64,000 bases of DNA, from assembly GCF_024519315.1 (NCBI RefSeq), contig NZ_JANIIC010000018.1, positions 62,001-126,000 of the forward strand, read 5' to 3'. The stretch's first letter is position 1; each line of letters opens with the position of its first letter. The DNA comes from Streptomyces malaysiensis subsp. samsunensis. Lineage in GTDB: Bacteria > Actinomycetota > Actinomycetes > Streptomycetales > Streptomycetaceae. The notes under the pieces were generated by a model, which saw only the letters and a list, made by a program, of their open reading frames with translations, did not search any database and had not been told where the DNA came from. The translations under genes and the position numbers were made by a program. This document shows, one piece after another, positions 16,863 through 25,989 of this stretch.

Positions 16863-17756
16863 TTACGCGCGGGGCTTGAGGCCCAGCCGCTGCCGCGCCT
16901 CGTCCGGTGTGGCGACGTTCGCGCCCAGCAGCTCGATGACCTGGACCGCGCGCTCGACGAGCTGGCCGTTGGTGGCCTTGACACCCCGGCTGAGGTAGAG
17001 GTTGTCCTCAAGACCGACCCGTACGTTGCCGCCGAGCAGGATGGACTGCGCCACCCACGGCATCTGCGTCCGGCCCAGCGCGAAGCTGGCCCACTGGGCG
17101 CCCTCGGGCAGCATGTTGACCATCGCCTGGAGCACGCCCGGGTCGGCCGGGGCGCCCCACGGGATGCCCATGCAGAGCTGGAAGACGGTCGGGTTGTCCA
17201 GCAGCCCCTCGGCCAGCAGCTGCTTGGCGAACCACAGCTGTCCGGTGTCGAAGATCTCCAGCTCGGGGCGTACGCCCAGCTCCTGGATGCGCTTGGCGCC
17301 GGTGCGCAGCATGTCGGGGGTGGAGACGTAGAGGTTGCTGCCTTCGCCGAAGTTGAGCGAGCCGCAGTCCAGGGTGCAGATGTCGGGCAGCAGCTCCTCG
17401 ACGTGGGGGAGCCGGTCCAGGCCGCTGACCAGGTCGGTGCCGGGGAGATGGGTGAGCGGGTTCTCGGGGTCGATGACGAGGTCGCCGCCCATGCCGGCGG
17501 TGAGGTTGATGACGACGTCGGTGCCGGTCTCCTTGACCCGCTCCACGACCTCGCGGTAGAGCCGCGGATCACGGGCTGGGGCGCCGGTCTCGGGGTCGCG
17601 TACGTGGATATGGACCACGGCCGCCCCGGCCCCCGCGGCCTCGACCGCGGAGCGGGCTATCTGCTCGGGGGTGACGGGGACATGGGGGCTGCGGCCCACC
17701 GTGTCACCGGCGCCGGTGAGGGCACAGGTGATGATGACGCTGTCGTTCATGGGCAT
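16863..17756 (-). CDS. BKACE-family enzyme, probable dehydrocarnitine cleavage enzyme
   Basis: The 297-residue protein is a beta-keto acid cleavage enzyme (DUF849): VIITCALTGAGDT, VVHIHVRDPETG with the Zn-binding His pair, INLTAGMGGD, and LGGNVRVGLEDNLYL near the C-terminus. BKACE enzymes condense a beta-keto acid with acetyl-CoA; the carnitine-path member yields betainyl-CoA and acetoacetate. Its place between a TetR-like regulator and the carnitine dehydrogenase supports this substrate. ATG 17756 with GAGGGAG is preferred over ATG 17750. Confidence 0.88.
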   Translation of the reverse strand: MPMNDSVIITCALTGAGDTVGRSPHVPVTPEQIARSAVEAAGAGAAVVHIHVRDPETGAPARDPRLYREVVERVKETGTDVVINLTAGMGGDLVIDPENPLTHLPGTDLVSGLDRLPHVEELLPDICTLDCGSLNFGEGSNLYVSTPDMLRTGAKRIQELGVRPELEIFDTGQLWFAKQLLAEGLLDNPTVFQLCMGIPWGAPADPGVLQAMVNMLPEGAQWASFALGRTQMPWVAQSILLGGNVRVGLEDNLYLSRGVKATNGQLVERAVQVIELLGANVATPDEARQRLGLKPRA

Positions 17757-17820
17757 GGGCTCTCTCCCTCTTTCGCGGTGTGCTCTCGCGGTGCGGAACG
17801 GCGCGGAGCTACGGTCCGGA

Positions 17821-18798
17821 CTACGGTCCGGGCTGGTCGACGGGGTCGGTGGGGTCGACCGGGCTGGCGGGGCCGGTGGGGCCGGTGGGGCCGGTGGGGC
17901 CGGTGGGGCCGACGGGCTGGTCGGCGGGGCCGGCCGCATCCGTGCCGGACCGCCGTGCGGTCAATTCGGTGTCCACATGCGCGTTGCAGGCGATCTCCAT
18001 GGCCTCGGCGCTCGTACCGCCCTGTCCGGGCTCGGTGGCCAGCACCTGAATCGCGAGCCCATCGATCAGCGCGGTCAGCCGCAGCGCGCTGAACTCCGGG
18101 TCGACGGTGCGGAAGACCCCCTGCCCGATCCCGCGCCGGATCACCTCGGCGACGGTCTGCCGCCACTGCCGGTAGAAGTCGGCGTGCAGCCGCCCGATGG
18201 CGGTGGACCGCGCGGCCTCGGCCCACAGGTCCATCCACACCAGCCACTGCTGCCGCTGCCGCGCGGTGTACGGCACCTGGAGCGCGATCAGCTGCCGCAG
18301 CTCCTCGCGCGCGTCGTCGGCCTCGGCGATCCGGGCGGCGCGGCGCACGGTGTCCTCGTCCATGCACCAGCGCACGGCGGCTTCGAGCAGCTCGTCGCGG
18401 CCCGGGAAGTGGTAGTGGATGGTGGCGGTGCTGGTGTCGCAGGCGGCGGCGATATCGGCGACGCGTACGGCGTGGAAGCCGCGCTCGGCGATGAGCCCCA
18501 CCGTCTCCCGCACGATCTGGAGCGGCCGACCGCTGTCGGGGGGCGCGGCGGGGACGGTCGGCCGCGGCGCGCCGGCCGCTCCGGGCGCCGCCGTGGTGCC
18601 GAGCAGCCACCCGGCGTCCACGTTCCCGGCGTCGGCGATCCGCGCCAGCTCGGCCACGGTGAAGCGCCGGCTCCCGCTGAGCGAACGCGAGAGCTTGGAC
18701 GGGTCCATCACGACCCGCCGGGCGAATTCACGCTGGGTACAACCGGCCTCGCCGATCACCTGACGTACGCGTTCCGCCACGTCGAACTGTTGCCGCAT
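17821..18798 (-). CDS. XRE-TetR fusion regulator of the carnitine operon
   Basis: The 325-residue protein joins two DNA-binding modules. Residues 1-60 form a Cro/CI-type HTH (VRQVIGEAGCTQREFARRVV, then SRSLSGSRRFTVAELARIAD). After an Ala/Pro linker comes a TetR HTH (IVRETVGLIAERGFHAVRVA, then DIAAACDTSTATIHYHFPG) and a TetR ligand domain. The C-terminus ends in a collagen-like run of GPTGP repeats from 9-bp DNA repeats at about 17868-17912. It is the first gene of the carnitine operon and precedes the BKACE gene by 64 bp, so it likely regulates the operon and itself. The ATG at 18798 lacks a strong ribosome binding site. Confidence 0.85.
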   Translation of the reverse strand: MRQQFDVAERVRQVIGEAGCTQREFARRVVMDPSKLSRSLSGSRRFTVAELARIADAGNVDAGWLLGTTAAPGAAGAPRPTVPAAPPDSGRPLQIVRETVGLIAERGFHAVRVADIAAACDTSTATIHYHFPGRDELLEAAVRWCMDEDTVRRAARIAEADDAREELRQLIALQVPYTARQRQQWLVWMDLWAEAARSTAIGRLHADFYRQWRQTVAEVIRRGIGQGVFRTVDPEFSALRLTALIDGLAIQVLATEPGQGGTSAEAMEIACNAHVDTELTARRSGTDAAGPADQPVGPTGPTGPTGPTGPASPVDPTDPVDQPGP

Positions 18799-18987
18799 GG
18801 CCGACACCGTACGGACGCGTTGAGATAAGCGCAATGAATGTGACTACAGGATGCCCGCTTTCTCCCTGAATCAAGGGGAATCTCACCCAGGTGTTGCGCT
18901 CTCGCCTGACGAGTGAATCAGTTGTGCGCGATGATGTTCGAACGCATCCGGACTATGCTCATCGGGCGTGAGAACAGGAGAGATCGG

Positions 18988-20607
18988 GTGACATCGGGCG
19001 GGGACGACGTACGGCTGATCGCGGGGCGCTACCAGCTGGGCAACCGGCTCGGACGAGGCGGTATGGGCACGGTCTGGCGCGCATACGACGAGATGCTGGC
19101 GCGCGAGGTCGCGGCCAAGGAGCTGCATGTCGCGAGCGACGACCGCGAGCACCACAGACGGATGCGCCGGGCGCTGAGGGAGGCCCGTACCGTCGCCCGG
19201 GTGCACCACCCCCATGTGGTCGGCATCCATGACCTGGTCGAACACGACGACCGGCTGTGGATCGTGATGGAGCTGGTCGACGGCCCCTCCCTGGCCCGCC
19301 GGATCGCGGACACCGGCCCCCTCACCCCCCGCCACACCGCCGCCCTCGGGCTCCAGCTGCTCGGTGCGCTGGAGGCCGTGCACGCCGCCGGGGCGCTGCA
19401 CCGCGACATCAAGCCCGCCAACATCCTGCTGCGCCAGGACGGCGGCGCCGTTCTCACCGACTTCGGCATCGCCGCCCTGGAAGACGACGAGTCGCTCACC
19501 ACCACCGGTGAACTCCTCGGCTCCATCGGCTACATGGCCCCCGAACGGCTCACGGACGAGGAGGTCGGCCCGCCGTCAGACCTGTGGTCGCTGGGCGCGA
19601 CGCTGTCGGCGGTCGCCTCCGGGGTGCCGCCGTTCCAGCGGCCCACCGGGGCCGCCGCGCTGCACGCCGTCACCTTCGCGGATCCGGTCATCCCGGAGCA
19701 GGTCGGGCCGCTGCGGCCCATCGTCGAGGCGCTGCTGAACAAGTCCCCGGGGCAGCGCCCCTCCGCCGCCACGGTCGGCGCCGCGCTGCGACGGGTCGCG
19801 GACGGCGCCGACGACCCGGGCCCACTGCCCCCGGCGGGGCCTCCGGAAGCGGCGGGAACGGCGGGGACGGCGGGTACGGCCGGGTCCCCGGGCCACTTCC
19901 CGGGGTCCGCCGCAGGCGTGACGGACCCCCCGACGCTGACCGCGCCCCCCACGGTGACCGCACCCAGGACCCTGACCGGCACCCCCACCCCGACCGCACC
20001 GCACACCCTCACCGGAACCCCCGCCCTGGACCGGGAGCCGACCGTTGTCGACCCGGCCGGTGGGCGGCCACCCCCGCGACCCCGCGGCCGGGCCCGCACA
20101 TGGTGGTGGACGGCGGGCGCCACGCTCGCGGTGGCGGCCCTGGGCACGGGCCTCTTACTCACCTTCGGGCCCCCGTCCGACAGCGACGACAAGGCACCGT
20201 CTCCTTCCTCCGCCACCACCAAGGTGACCGTGGACGCGGCCCGCGGCTGGCAGACCGCGACGCCGACCCCGGTCCGGAAGGGCGACCAGGTGATGGTCAC
20301 CTACACCACCGGCACCTGGACGGTGGACGCCGCCAACCTGCCGCTCGTCGGTCCGCTCGGCCACACCCGCGCCGATGACGAATCCCTCCGCTTCGCGTGG
20401 AAGGACTGCAAGATGGACTCCGCCGCGCCCTTCGGCGCCCTCCTGGGCCGCTACCCGGGAAACCCCGGGAACCCCCACGGCGTAGGGCGCGCATGGCACT
20501 TCCAGGCATCCCGCCAGGGCTCCCTCCAGCTTCGTATCAACGACCGCGACGGCTGCCTCGACGACAACAGAGGGGCGCTCACCGTCACCGTCCGGATCAC
20601 CCGCTGA
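18988..20607 (+). CDS. membrane-anchored serine/threonine protein kinase (PASTA-less)
   Basis: The 539-residue protein is a Hanks-type kinase: GRGGMGTVWRA (Gly loop), Lys44 in AAKEL, HRDIKPANILL (H138-N145), DFG at 158 and APERL. Residues 280-370 are a Pro/Thr-rich linker with simple repeats. One membrane segment follows (TAGATLAVAALGTGLLLTFG, about 375-394), then an extracellular domain of about 140 residues with two Cys (KDCKMD, DGCLDD), a likely disulfide-linked beta sandwich. No PASTA repeats. GTG 18988 follows ACAGGAG well; an ATG at 18925 is possible but lacks one. It follows the carnitine regulator divergently. Confidence 0.88.
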   Translation: MTSGGDDVRLIAGRYQLGNRLGRGGMGTVWRAYDEMLAREVAAKELHVASDDREHHRRMRRALREARTVARVHHPHVVGIHDLVEHDDRLWIVMELVDGPSLARRIADTGPLTPRHTAALGLQLLGALEAVHAAGALHRDIKPANILLRQDGGAVLTDFGIAALEDDESLTTTGELLGSIGYMAPERLTDEEVGPPSDLWSLGATLSAVASGVPPFQRPTGAAALHAVTFADPVIPEQVGPLRPIVEALLNKSPGQRPSAATVGAALRRVADGADDPGPLPPAGPPEAAGTAGTAGTAGSPGHFPGSAAGVTDPPTLTAPPTVTAPRTLTGTPTPTAPHTLTGTPALDREPTVVDPAGGRPPPRPRGRARTWWWTAGATLAVAALGTGLLLTFGPPSDSDDKAPSPSSATTKVTVDAARGWQTATPTPVRKGDQVMVTYTTGTWTVDAANLPLVGPLGHTRADDESLRFAWKDCKMDSAAPFGALLGRYPGNPGNPHGVGRAWHFQASRQGSLQLRINDRDGCLDDNRGALTVTVRITR

Positions 20608-20658
20608 CCGTCACCACGCGGATCACCCACTGATCGGGCGGCTGCGCACCCGGGCACG

Positions 20659-20685
20659 CGGTGCCCACGAAAAACGTGGGCACCG
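20659..20685 (+). terminator. hairpin terminator after the kinase gene
   Basis: CGGTGCCCACG (20659-20669), loop AAAAA, CGTGGGCACCG (20675-20685) is an 11-bp perfect stem lying 52 bp past the kinase stop. The tight stem and A loop make it a convincing terminator. Confidence 0.8.
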
Positions 20686-20772
20686 TGGGCAACGGGCAGC
20701 CTTCGCCGACGCATCCTCCCGGGCGGTCCGGGCAGCGGCGCCCGGAACACCGGCACCGACAGGGAGCGTCAG

Positions 20773-22056
20773 TTGGATACGAACGCGCACGCCGTGCACC
20801 AGGAGAGCGTGCACCGGGAGAGGGAGACGAGGAAGGAGCCGCTTTCACGGCGACGTGTTCTGGCCCTGTCCGGCGGGGTCCTCCTCGCCGCGGGGTGCAC
20901 ACCGGGCGAGGAACGGCCACGCGAGCGGGCCGGTGACTCCCCGGACGCGAGGGCCGCCGCCGAAGGTCCGGACGGTGTGCTGGGCGCGAACTTCAACGAG
21001 GACCCCGACAGCGTGACCTTCGGCGAGCTGCGCGGTGTCTCCGCGAGCTGGATCCGGGGTTTCGTCCCGATGCCCGAGGTCACGGCCGACGCCTCCCGTC
21101 AGCGCGCCATCGAGCGGCTCCTGGACGCCCACCACCTCGGCTACGGCACGGTGCTCTCGCTGAAGTTCCCGTACAACCACCGGCCGATTCCCGGACCGGG
21201 CAGCTCGGCCATGACCGAGGAACTCGCCCGGGTCGACAGGGTTCTGCACGCCGTCCTCGACACCGTCGACGTCCTGGCCATCGGCAACGAGCCGTTCATC
21301 GAGAGCCTTCCCCGGGACCGCAGCTCGGGCGCGCTGAACAGGTTCTACGAGACGGTCGCGGAACACATCGTCGCGTACCGGAAGAAGCACTTTCCCTCGT
21401 ACTGCCGGACCCGCCTCTATATGGGCGCGTTCAACCACCTGGACAAGCCGGACGGGCGGACGGCGGCCACCGACCGCTGGCTGTCCTTCACCCGCAGGAC
21501 CCAGGAGATGGAGGGTGTGGACATCCACCCCCATGTGTCCGCGCCCAAGGAGGTAAAGCCCTATGTCGACTACATCCTGCCCCGGCTGCGCGACGGCCAG
21601 AAGTTCCTGGTCACCGAGTTCTCCCTGGTGCAGCTGTGGAAGCTGCACCTGAAGGACGAGATCCCCGCACGCTTCGCGAGCCGCTACCACCTTCCCGCCG
21701 CCACCCCGGTCTGGAAGGTGATCGAGGAAGCCGTCGAGCACCCCTTCCCCGAGGAGAAGTGGCGCGACTTCCTCTCGATGAGCCCGTGGTTCGAGAGCCA
21801 CAAGCACTTCCTGAGGGACCAGGTGAGTTACTTCCGCGACACCGGACGCCTCGCCGTGGCCACGTACGGGGTCACCCAAGGCGCCGCCATGACCAGGGAG
21901 TTCGGCCCCGACAAGCAACCCTGGCTGCTGAACAGCCTCTACGCCAACCGCACCGTGGAGCGCTCCGATGACGGCTCACCGGCCCACAACTACGGGTTCT
22001 TCGACGACTTCCGCGCCCTCCAGCGCTCCCAGGACCGCCGCCCACTGAGGAATTGA
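20773..22056 (+). CDS. lipoprotein, clan-A-like glycoside hydrolase
   Basis: The 427-residue protein has SRRRVLALSGG then VLLAAGC, a Tat-like lipoprotein signal with a lipobox, so it is anchored outside the membrane. The body reads as a TIM-barrel glycosidase: IGNEPF carries a likely acid/base Glu173, and KFLVTEFSL a likely nucleophile Glu282, the spacing expected of clan GH-A. I cannot assign the GH family or substrate. The start is TTG at 20773, right after GGGAG; in-frame GTG codons downstream (about 20794) are alternatives. It follows the kinase and its terminator in the same direction. Confidence 0.7.
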   Translation: MDTNAHAVHQESVHRERETRKEPLSRRRVLALSGGVLLAAGCTPGEERPRERAGDSPDARAAAEGPDGVLGANFNEDPDSVTFGELRGVSASWIRGFVPMPEVTADASRQRAIERLLDAHHLGYGTVLSLKFPYNHRPIPGPGSSAMTEELARVDRVLHAVLDTVDVLAIGNEPFIESLPRDRSSGALNRFYETVAEHIVAYRKKHFPSYCRTRLYMGAFNHLDKPDGRTAATDRWLSFTRRTQEMEGVDIHPHVSAPKEVKPYVDYILPRLRDGQKFLVTEFSLVQLWKLHLKDEIPARFASRYHLPAATPVWKVIEEAVEHPFPEEKWRDFLSMSPWFESHKHFLRDQVSYFRDTGRLAVATYGVTQGAAMTREFGPDKQPWLLNSLYANRTVERSDDGSPAHNYGFFDDFRALQRSQDRRPLRN

Positions 22057-22114
22057 TCTCCCTCCGGTCCGGATGGGGAAGACTCCGTGTGATGAGTGGT
22101 TGTTGTGGCGCGGA

Positions 22115-22420
22115 GCTGATTCTCTGGGCGGTCCGCCGGTGTCCCTGTACGCGGTGAACGCGGGCTGGACGGTCCGCGAGTTCGTGCCGGACGCGCAGTT
22201 CTACGGGATCGTGGTGAACGCCTTCTCCGTCGCCGCCAACGGCGTCCCCCGGCTGAACACCTCCCTGTGGACCTTGGCGCTCGCCGGAATGGCGGCGGGC
22301 GCGTTCATCGGCAGGGCACTGGCCACCCGCGTCCCCGAACGCGGGGCCCGCCTGCTCGTGCTGCTGCTCGCGCTGGCCGGCGGGCTCTCCACACTCGCCA
22401 AGGGGGCCTGGAAGCTGTGA
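22115..22420 (+). pseudogene. truncated TSUP (TauE/SafE) permease fragment
   Basis: An open frame reads GGPPVSLYAVNAGWTVREFV, then PRLNTSLWTLALAGMAAGAFIG and ARLLVLLLALAGGLSTL. This matches the C-terminal half of TauE/SafE-family sulfite exporters: two or three membrane helices with no N-terminal half. The first codons before GGPP do not fit, so the front is lost. The residual frame (from ATG 22073) is 115 residues. It lies just before a mobile element, but the missing end is on the other side. Confidence 0.7.
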
Positions 22421-22439
22421 GGGCGACCACACAGACTTA

Positions 22440-22601
22440 GAGCCTGTGTCATATCCCCGGCCGGGCGTGCGACGCCTGGCACGCACGCTCGCCGCGTTGC
22501 CGAAACGCCCGAGTGGCTCCGCCACGAGGGCGCTCCGGCGCCTTGCGATCGCACGCACCAGACGCCGCACGCTGATCCGACCGGGGATATGACACAGGCT
22601 C
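22440..22601. mobile_element. 162-bp MITE with 21-bp inverted ends and TTA target duplication
   Basis: The element begins GAGCCTGTGTCATATCC at 22440 and ends with the reverse complement at 22601; the 21-bp ends (22440-22460 and 22581-22601) match perfectly. TTA occurs directly outside both ends (22437-22439 and 22602-22604) as a target duplication. No transposase frame is inside, so it would need one in trans. TNA duplication is typical of the IS1031 group of the IS5 family, so an IS5-like transposase may drive it. It sits between the permease remnant and the epoxide hydrolase gene. Confidence 0.9.
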
Positions 22602-22627
22602 TTACCGAGCCGGGCGGGTCACATGCC

Positions 22628-23611
22628 TTACGCGGGAAGCGCGTTCAGCCAGTCGAGCAGCAGCCGGTTGACCTCCTCGGGGCGCTCCTGCTGGATCCAG
22701 TGGCCGGTGTCCTCGAGGATGTGCGAGCCGACGAGCCCGGACAGGGTGTTCGGATATGCCTTGATCGCGTCGCCCATCCAGGCGGTGGAGGCGTCCAGGG
22801 CACCGCCGATGAACAGCGACGGCCGGGTGATGGGCGCACCGTCCACCTCGGCCAGGTCCTCCCAGTCCCGGTCCATGTTCCGGTAGCGGTTCAGCGCCGC
22901 GCTCATCCCGGTCCGCTCGAACTCACCGGCGTAGACATCGAGGTCCCGCTCGCTCAGCCAGGCGGGCAGCCGCCCGGCGGGGAACCGCTCGCGCATCGTC
23001 CTGCCGCGCGTGATGAAGTGCGGGTCCGGCTTCCCGGGCTCGGGCATGGTGTCCCCGGACAGCGCCGCGTAGATCCCCGCGAGCCAGCCGCGCACATCCG
23101 GCTCGATCTCGGCTTCGGCCCGGCCCGGCTCCTGGAAGTAGGCGACGTAGAACTCCTCCTCACCGCCCATCCCGGCGAAGACCTCGGAGGGCCGGGGGCC
23201 GCCGCGCGGGGAGTACGGCACGCTCAGCAGCCCGACCGCCCGGAACACATCCGGCCGCAGCAGGGCGGAGTTGGCGGCGATGGGAGAGCCCCAGTCGTGC
23301 CCGATCACCACGGCGGACTCCTCGCCCAGCGCCTCCACCACGGCGACGTTGTCCGTCACCAGCTCCCGCAGCCGGTACGCGTCCACCGCCCCGGGCGCGG
23401 ACGACCGTCCGTAGCCGCGGACATCGATGGCGGCCACCCGGTACCCGGCCGCGGCCAGCGCCGGGAGCTGGTGGCGCCACGAGTACCAGGACTCCGGAAA
23501 CCCGTGGACGAGCAGCACCAGCGGCCCGGTGCCCTGCTCCACGAGGTGGATCCGCCCGGCGGGAGAGGCCACCAGACGGTGGGTGAGGTCGGTCGTGGTC
23601 GTCTGCGGCAT
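22628..23611 (-). CDS. alpha/beta hydrolase, epoxide hydrolase type
   Basis: The 327-residue protein has the soluble epoxide hydrolase pattern: HGFPESWYSWRHQLPALAAA with the HGxP oxyanion motif, VIGHDWGSPIAAN with nucleophile Asp, a helical cap, and a final GHWIQQERPEEVN with catalytic His. Asp as nucleophile indicates epoxide hydrolase or haloalkane dehalogenase rather than esterase; HGFPESW favours epoxide hydrolase. Start ATG 23611 (MPQTTTTDLTHR). The gene stands alone, so the substrate is unknown. Confidence 0.9.
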   Translation of the reverse strand: MPQTTTTDLTHRLVASPAGRIHLVEQGTGPLVLLVHGFPESWYSWRHQLPALAAAGYRVAAIDVRGYGRSSAPGAVDAYRLRELVTDNVAVVEALGEESAVVIGHDWGSPIAANSALLRPDVFRAVGLLSVPYSPRGGPRPSEVFAGMGGEEEFYVAYFQEPGRAEAEIEPDVRGWLAGIYAALSGDTMPEPGKPDPHFITRGRTMRERFPAGRLPAWLSERDLDVYAGEFERTGMSAALNRYRNMDRDWEDLAEVDGAPITRPSLFIGGALDASTAWMGDAIKAYPNTLSGLVGSHILEDTGHWIQQERPEEVNRLLLDWLNALPA

Positions 23612-23820
23612 GGTTCCCTCCGGGGGTCGGGGTACTCCGGCGCGTTCACTCTGCGTGGCGGCCGACGGGCCCGAGCATGCCGTGCCGTCCGCGGCGCGGA
23701 CCACGTCCGTTGCCGATTCGGCAAACCACTCCGCGTTCCGCCGATGCGCAAGGTGTGCGGTTTGATGACGTTACTTCCAGAATTGAACCCACGGACGTTC
23801 TTCTTGTGGAGGTGAGGGCC

Positions 23821-24117
23821 GTGGCGACCTACATCACGTTGCTGAACTGGACCGAGCAGGGAGTCCGCGCTTACAAGGACACCACGAAGCGCTCCCAGGA
23901 CTTCGCCGCGGCGCTGAGCAAGCTGGGGGCGAGGCTCGTGGACATCTACTGGACGGTCGGGCCGTACGACCTGGTATGCATCGTGGAGGCCCCCGACGAC
24001 GAGACCGCCACCGCCGCGTCCTTGCAGCTCAGCGGGGCGGGCAACGTACGCACCACAACTCTGCGGGCCTTCGGCGGTGAGGAGATGGGGCGCATCCTGG
24101 CCAAGGCCGCGGGCTGA
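23821..24117 (+). CDS. GYD-domain protein
   Basis: The 98-residue protein reads VATYITLLNWTEQGVRAYKD and WTVGPYDLVCIVEAP, with the Gly-Pro-Tyr-Asp variant of the GYD motif. GYD proteins are small ferredoxin-like folds of unknown function. GTG 23821 follows GGAGGTGA well. It stands alone before a convergent terminator. Confidence 0.88.
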   Translation: MATYITLLNWTEQGVRAYKDTTKRSQDFAAALSKLGARLVDIYWTVGPYDLVCIVEAPDDETATAASLQLSGAGNVRTTTLRAFGGEEMGRILAKAAG

Positions 24118-24146
24118 GCCGGTACACGGGAGAACCCCGTTCGGCC

Positions 24147-24180
24147 GATGGCCCGGCCGGTCGAGCCGGGCCGGGCCATC
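24147..24180. terminator. bidirectional terminator between convergent genes
   Basis: GATGGCCCGGCC (24147-24158) pairs perfectly with GGCCGGGCCATC (24169-24180) over a 10-nt loop. It lies between the stops of the GYD gene (plus) and the FG-GAP gene (minus) and would serve both. Confidence 0.8.
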
Positions 24181-24207
24181 TATGTGGAGCGCGATATGAA
24201 GCGTTTG

Positions 24208-25698
24208 CTACTTCGTCGCGGGACCGGACAGCTCCAGGCCGAACGCGGCGTCGTCCGCCGGGGAGCCGAGATCGCTCGGCCCGATGAGGGCGGAGCCTTC
24301 GGCGGTGAGCCCGTCGGCACCCGCGTACAGGAGGGCCACGGCGCCCGCGCCCTCGGTCCGGTTCGGGACCCCGACGGCCAGATCGGGCTTGCCGTCGCCG
24401 TTGTAGTCGGCAGGCGAGACGGCCTCGCCGAACTTGTCGTTGCCCGCCATCTCACCGGGCACGCCCTCGGTGTCCAGGGAGAAGGTCTGCGCACCCGCGT
24501 CGGTCAGCCAGTCCTCGGTCCCCTTGAGCACCGTGATGGCACCGGCGTCGTTGTAGCCCCCGGGGGCCTCGGCGCCGGTGTCGCCGACGACGAGGTCGTC
24601 ATGGCCGTCGCCGTCGATGTCGGTGAGCCGGGAGGCCATGCCGTTCTGCCGCTTGCCCGTCCAGTTCACCGGGTGGGCGGTGTCCAGCCCCGTGGCGGTG
24701 CCCGGGTACGTACGCAGGCGCGCGTCGTCCGGACCGTCCTCGAAGCCGGTGTCCGTGACGACGTCGTCCTTGCCGTCGCCGTTGATGTCACCCACCACGG
24801 CCCGGTACGAGGCGAACGGCAGCGGCACGTCCTCGCCCAGCGATGTGCTCTTCAGCCCTGTGGGCGAGCCGGGCAGCACACCGAGCGTGCCCTCGTCGGC
24901 GGGGTCGTCCTGGTAGGCGACGGTGACCAGGTCGGCGAAGCCGTCCCCGTCGATGTCGCCGGAGGACAGATGCTCCACGCCCGCCCCGCCGCCGGGCGGC
25001 GTGACGCCGGACATCTTCGGGGTGGCCGTCTCGCGCAGGTTGGCCGCGCCGTTCACGACCTGGACCTCGGTGCCGTCGGAGATGGCGATGTCGTCGCGGC
25101 CGTCGTGGTTGTAGTCGCCCACGGCCATTGTGTCGCCGAACAGCGCGTAGGCCGTGGCCTTCGGCGCGTGGAAGGCGATGGCGTCGTCGGAGAGGCCGTC
25201 CTTCGAGCCGAAGACGACCGTGACGGAACCGGCCCGCTTGGCGTCCCCGATGGCCTCGTGGTTCGCGGCGACGATCAGATCGCCGTAGCCGTCCCCGTCC
25301 ACATCGCCGCGCACCACGGCCGAACCGAAGTGGTCCCCGGCCTCGGGGGTCCCGGGAACCCCCGCGCTGGCCTGCGACAATGTGCTGTGCCGCCCGGTGT
25401 CGACGCCATCCTCGGCCCCATAGGTCACGCCCACATAGCCCGCCTTGGACTTCCCGGAGACGGTCCCGTCGGGCGCGCCCACGCCGAGGTCGGCATACCC
25501 GTCGTGGTCGATGTCGCCCGGAGTGGTCTTCCCCGCCGTGGCAGCCGCGGGGGAGGGCCGCTTCTGGTCGGGCCCGTCGCCGCTGGACACCACGGCGCCG
25601 GCCCCGGCGGCCACTGCGGCGGTCACGGCGACGCCGATCGCCACACCCACCGCGCCTCGGGTTCTATTGCGCACAAATCCTCCAGTGAAGTAACGCAT
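24208..25698 (-). CDS. secreted FG-GAP/integrin-like repeat protein
   Basis: The 496-residue protein has an N-terminal hydrophobic stretch (GVAIGVAVTAAVAAGAGAVV) that is a signal peptide or anchor. The body holds seven FG-GAP repeats with Ca-binding loops of the type DxDxDG: DIDHDGYAD, DVDGDGYGD, DYNHDGRDD, DIDGDGFAD, DINGDGKDD, DIDGDGHDD and DYNGDGKPD. Seven repeats would close a beta propeller. Such proteins are common in streptomycete secretomes; the role is unknown. Start ATG 25698 (MRYFTGGFVRNRTR). Confidence 0.9.
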   Translation of the reverse strand: MRYFTGGFVRNRTRGAVGVAIGVAVTAAVAAGAGAVVSSGDGPDQKRPSPAAATAGKTTPGDIDHDGYADLGVGAPDGTVSGKSKAGYVGVTYGAEDGVDTGRHSTLSQASAGVPGTPEAGDHFGSAVVRGDVDGDGYGDLIVAANHEAIGDAKRAGSVTVVFGSKDGLSDDAIAFHAPKATAYALFGDTMAVGDYNHDGRDDIAISDGTEVQVVNGAANLRETATPKMSGVTPPGGGAGVEHLSSGDIDGDGFADLVTVAYQDDPADEGTLGVLPGSPTGLKSTSLGEDVPLPFASYRAVVGDINGDGKDDVVTDTGFEDGPDDARLRTYPGTATGLDTAHPVNWTGKRQNGMASRLTDIDGDGHDDLVVGDTGAEAPGGYNDAGAITVLKGTEDWLTDAGAQTFSLDTEGVPGEMAGNDKFGEAVSPADYNGDGKPDLAVGVPNRTEGAGAVALLYAGADGLTAEGSALIGPSDLGSPADDAAFGLELSGPATK

Positions 25699-25989
25699 CG
25701 GTCGCCCTTGAGCCCGGACCGCCACCTGTCTCCCCCGGCGCCCGGAACGGAAGGGTCGTGAAGCTAGAGATGTCTGAAAGCTGAACGGTTGCGGAACCAG
25801 CGCAAAACGAGACGGGGATGTGATCTCCGCTCGGCCCGGCCGGATTCGGGCCCGCGTGCGCCGCGCGGCGCACCGTCGCAATCTGGAGGCAGTGCCCTCG
25901 GTGCGCGGCGAAAGGTGACCGAAAGGCGACCGACGCACCGCACCGGCGGGCCTTCCCGACCCAGCCGGCCCACCACTGGAGGTCTCGCC

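Noticed and set aside
18913..18987. Longer start for the membrane kinase at ATG 18925 or earlier
   Set aside because: The extra residues have no kinase homology, and the GTG at 18988 has a better ribosome binding site.
22073..22420. Functional small membrane protein
   Set aside because: It matches only the C-terminal half of TSUP permeases, with an unrelated first stretch, so a remnant is more likely than a real short gene.
24148..25761. Long plus-strand open frame opposite the FG-GAP gene
   Set aside because: It is the antisense of the FG-GAP gene in high-GC DNA; its translation has no domain sense, whereas the minus strand has seven Ca-binding repeats.
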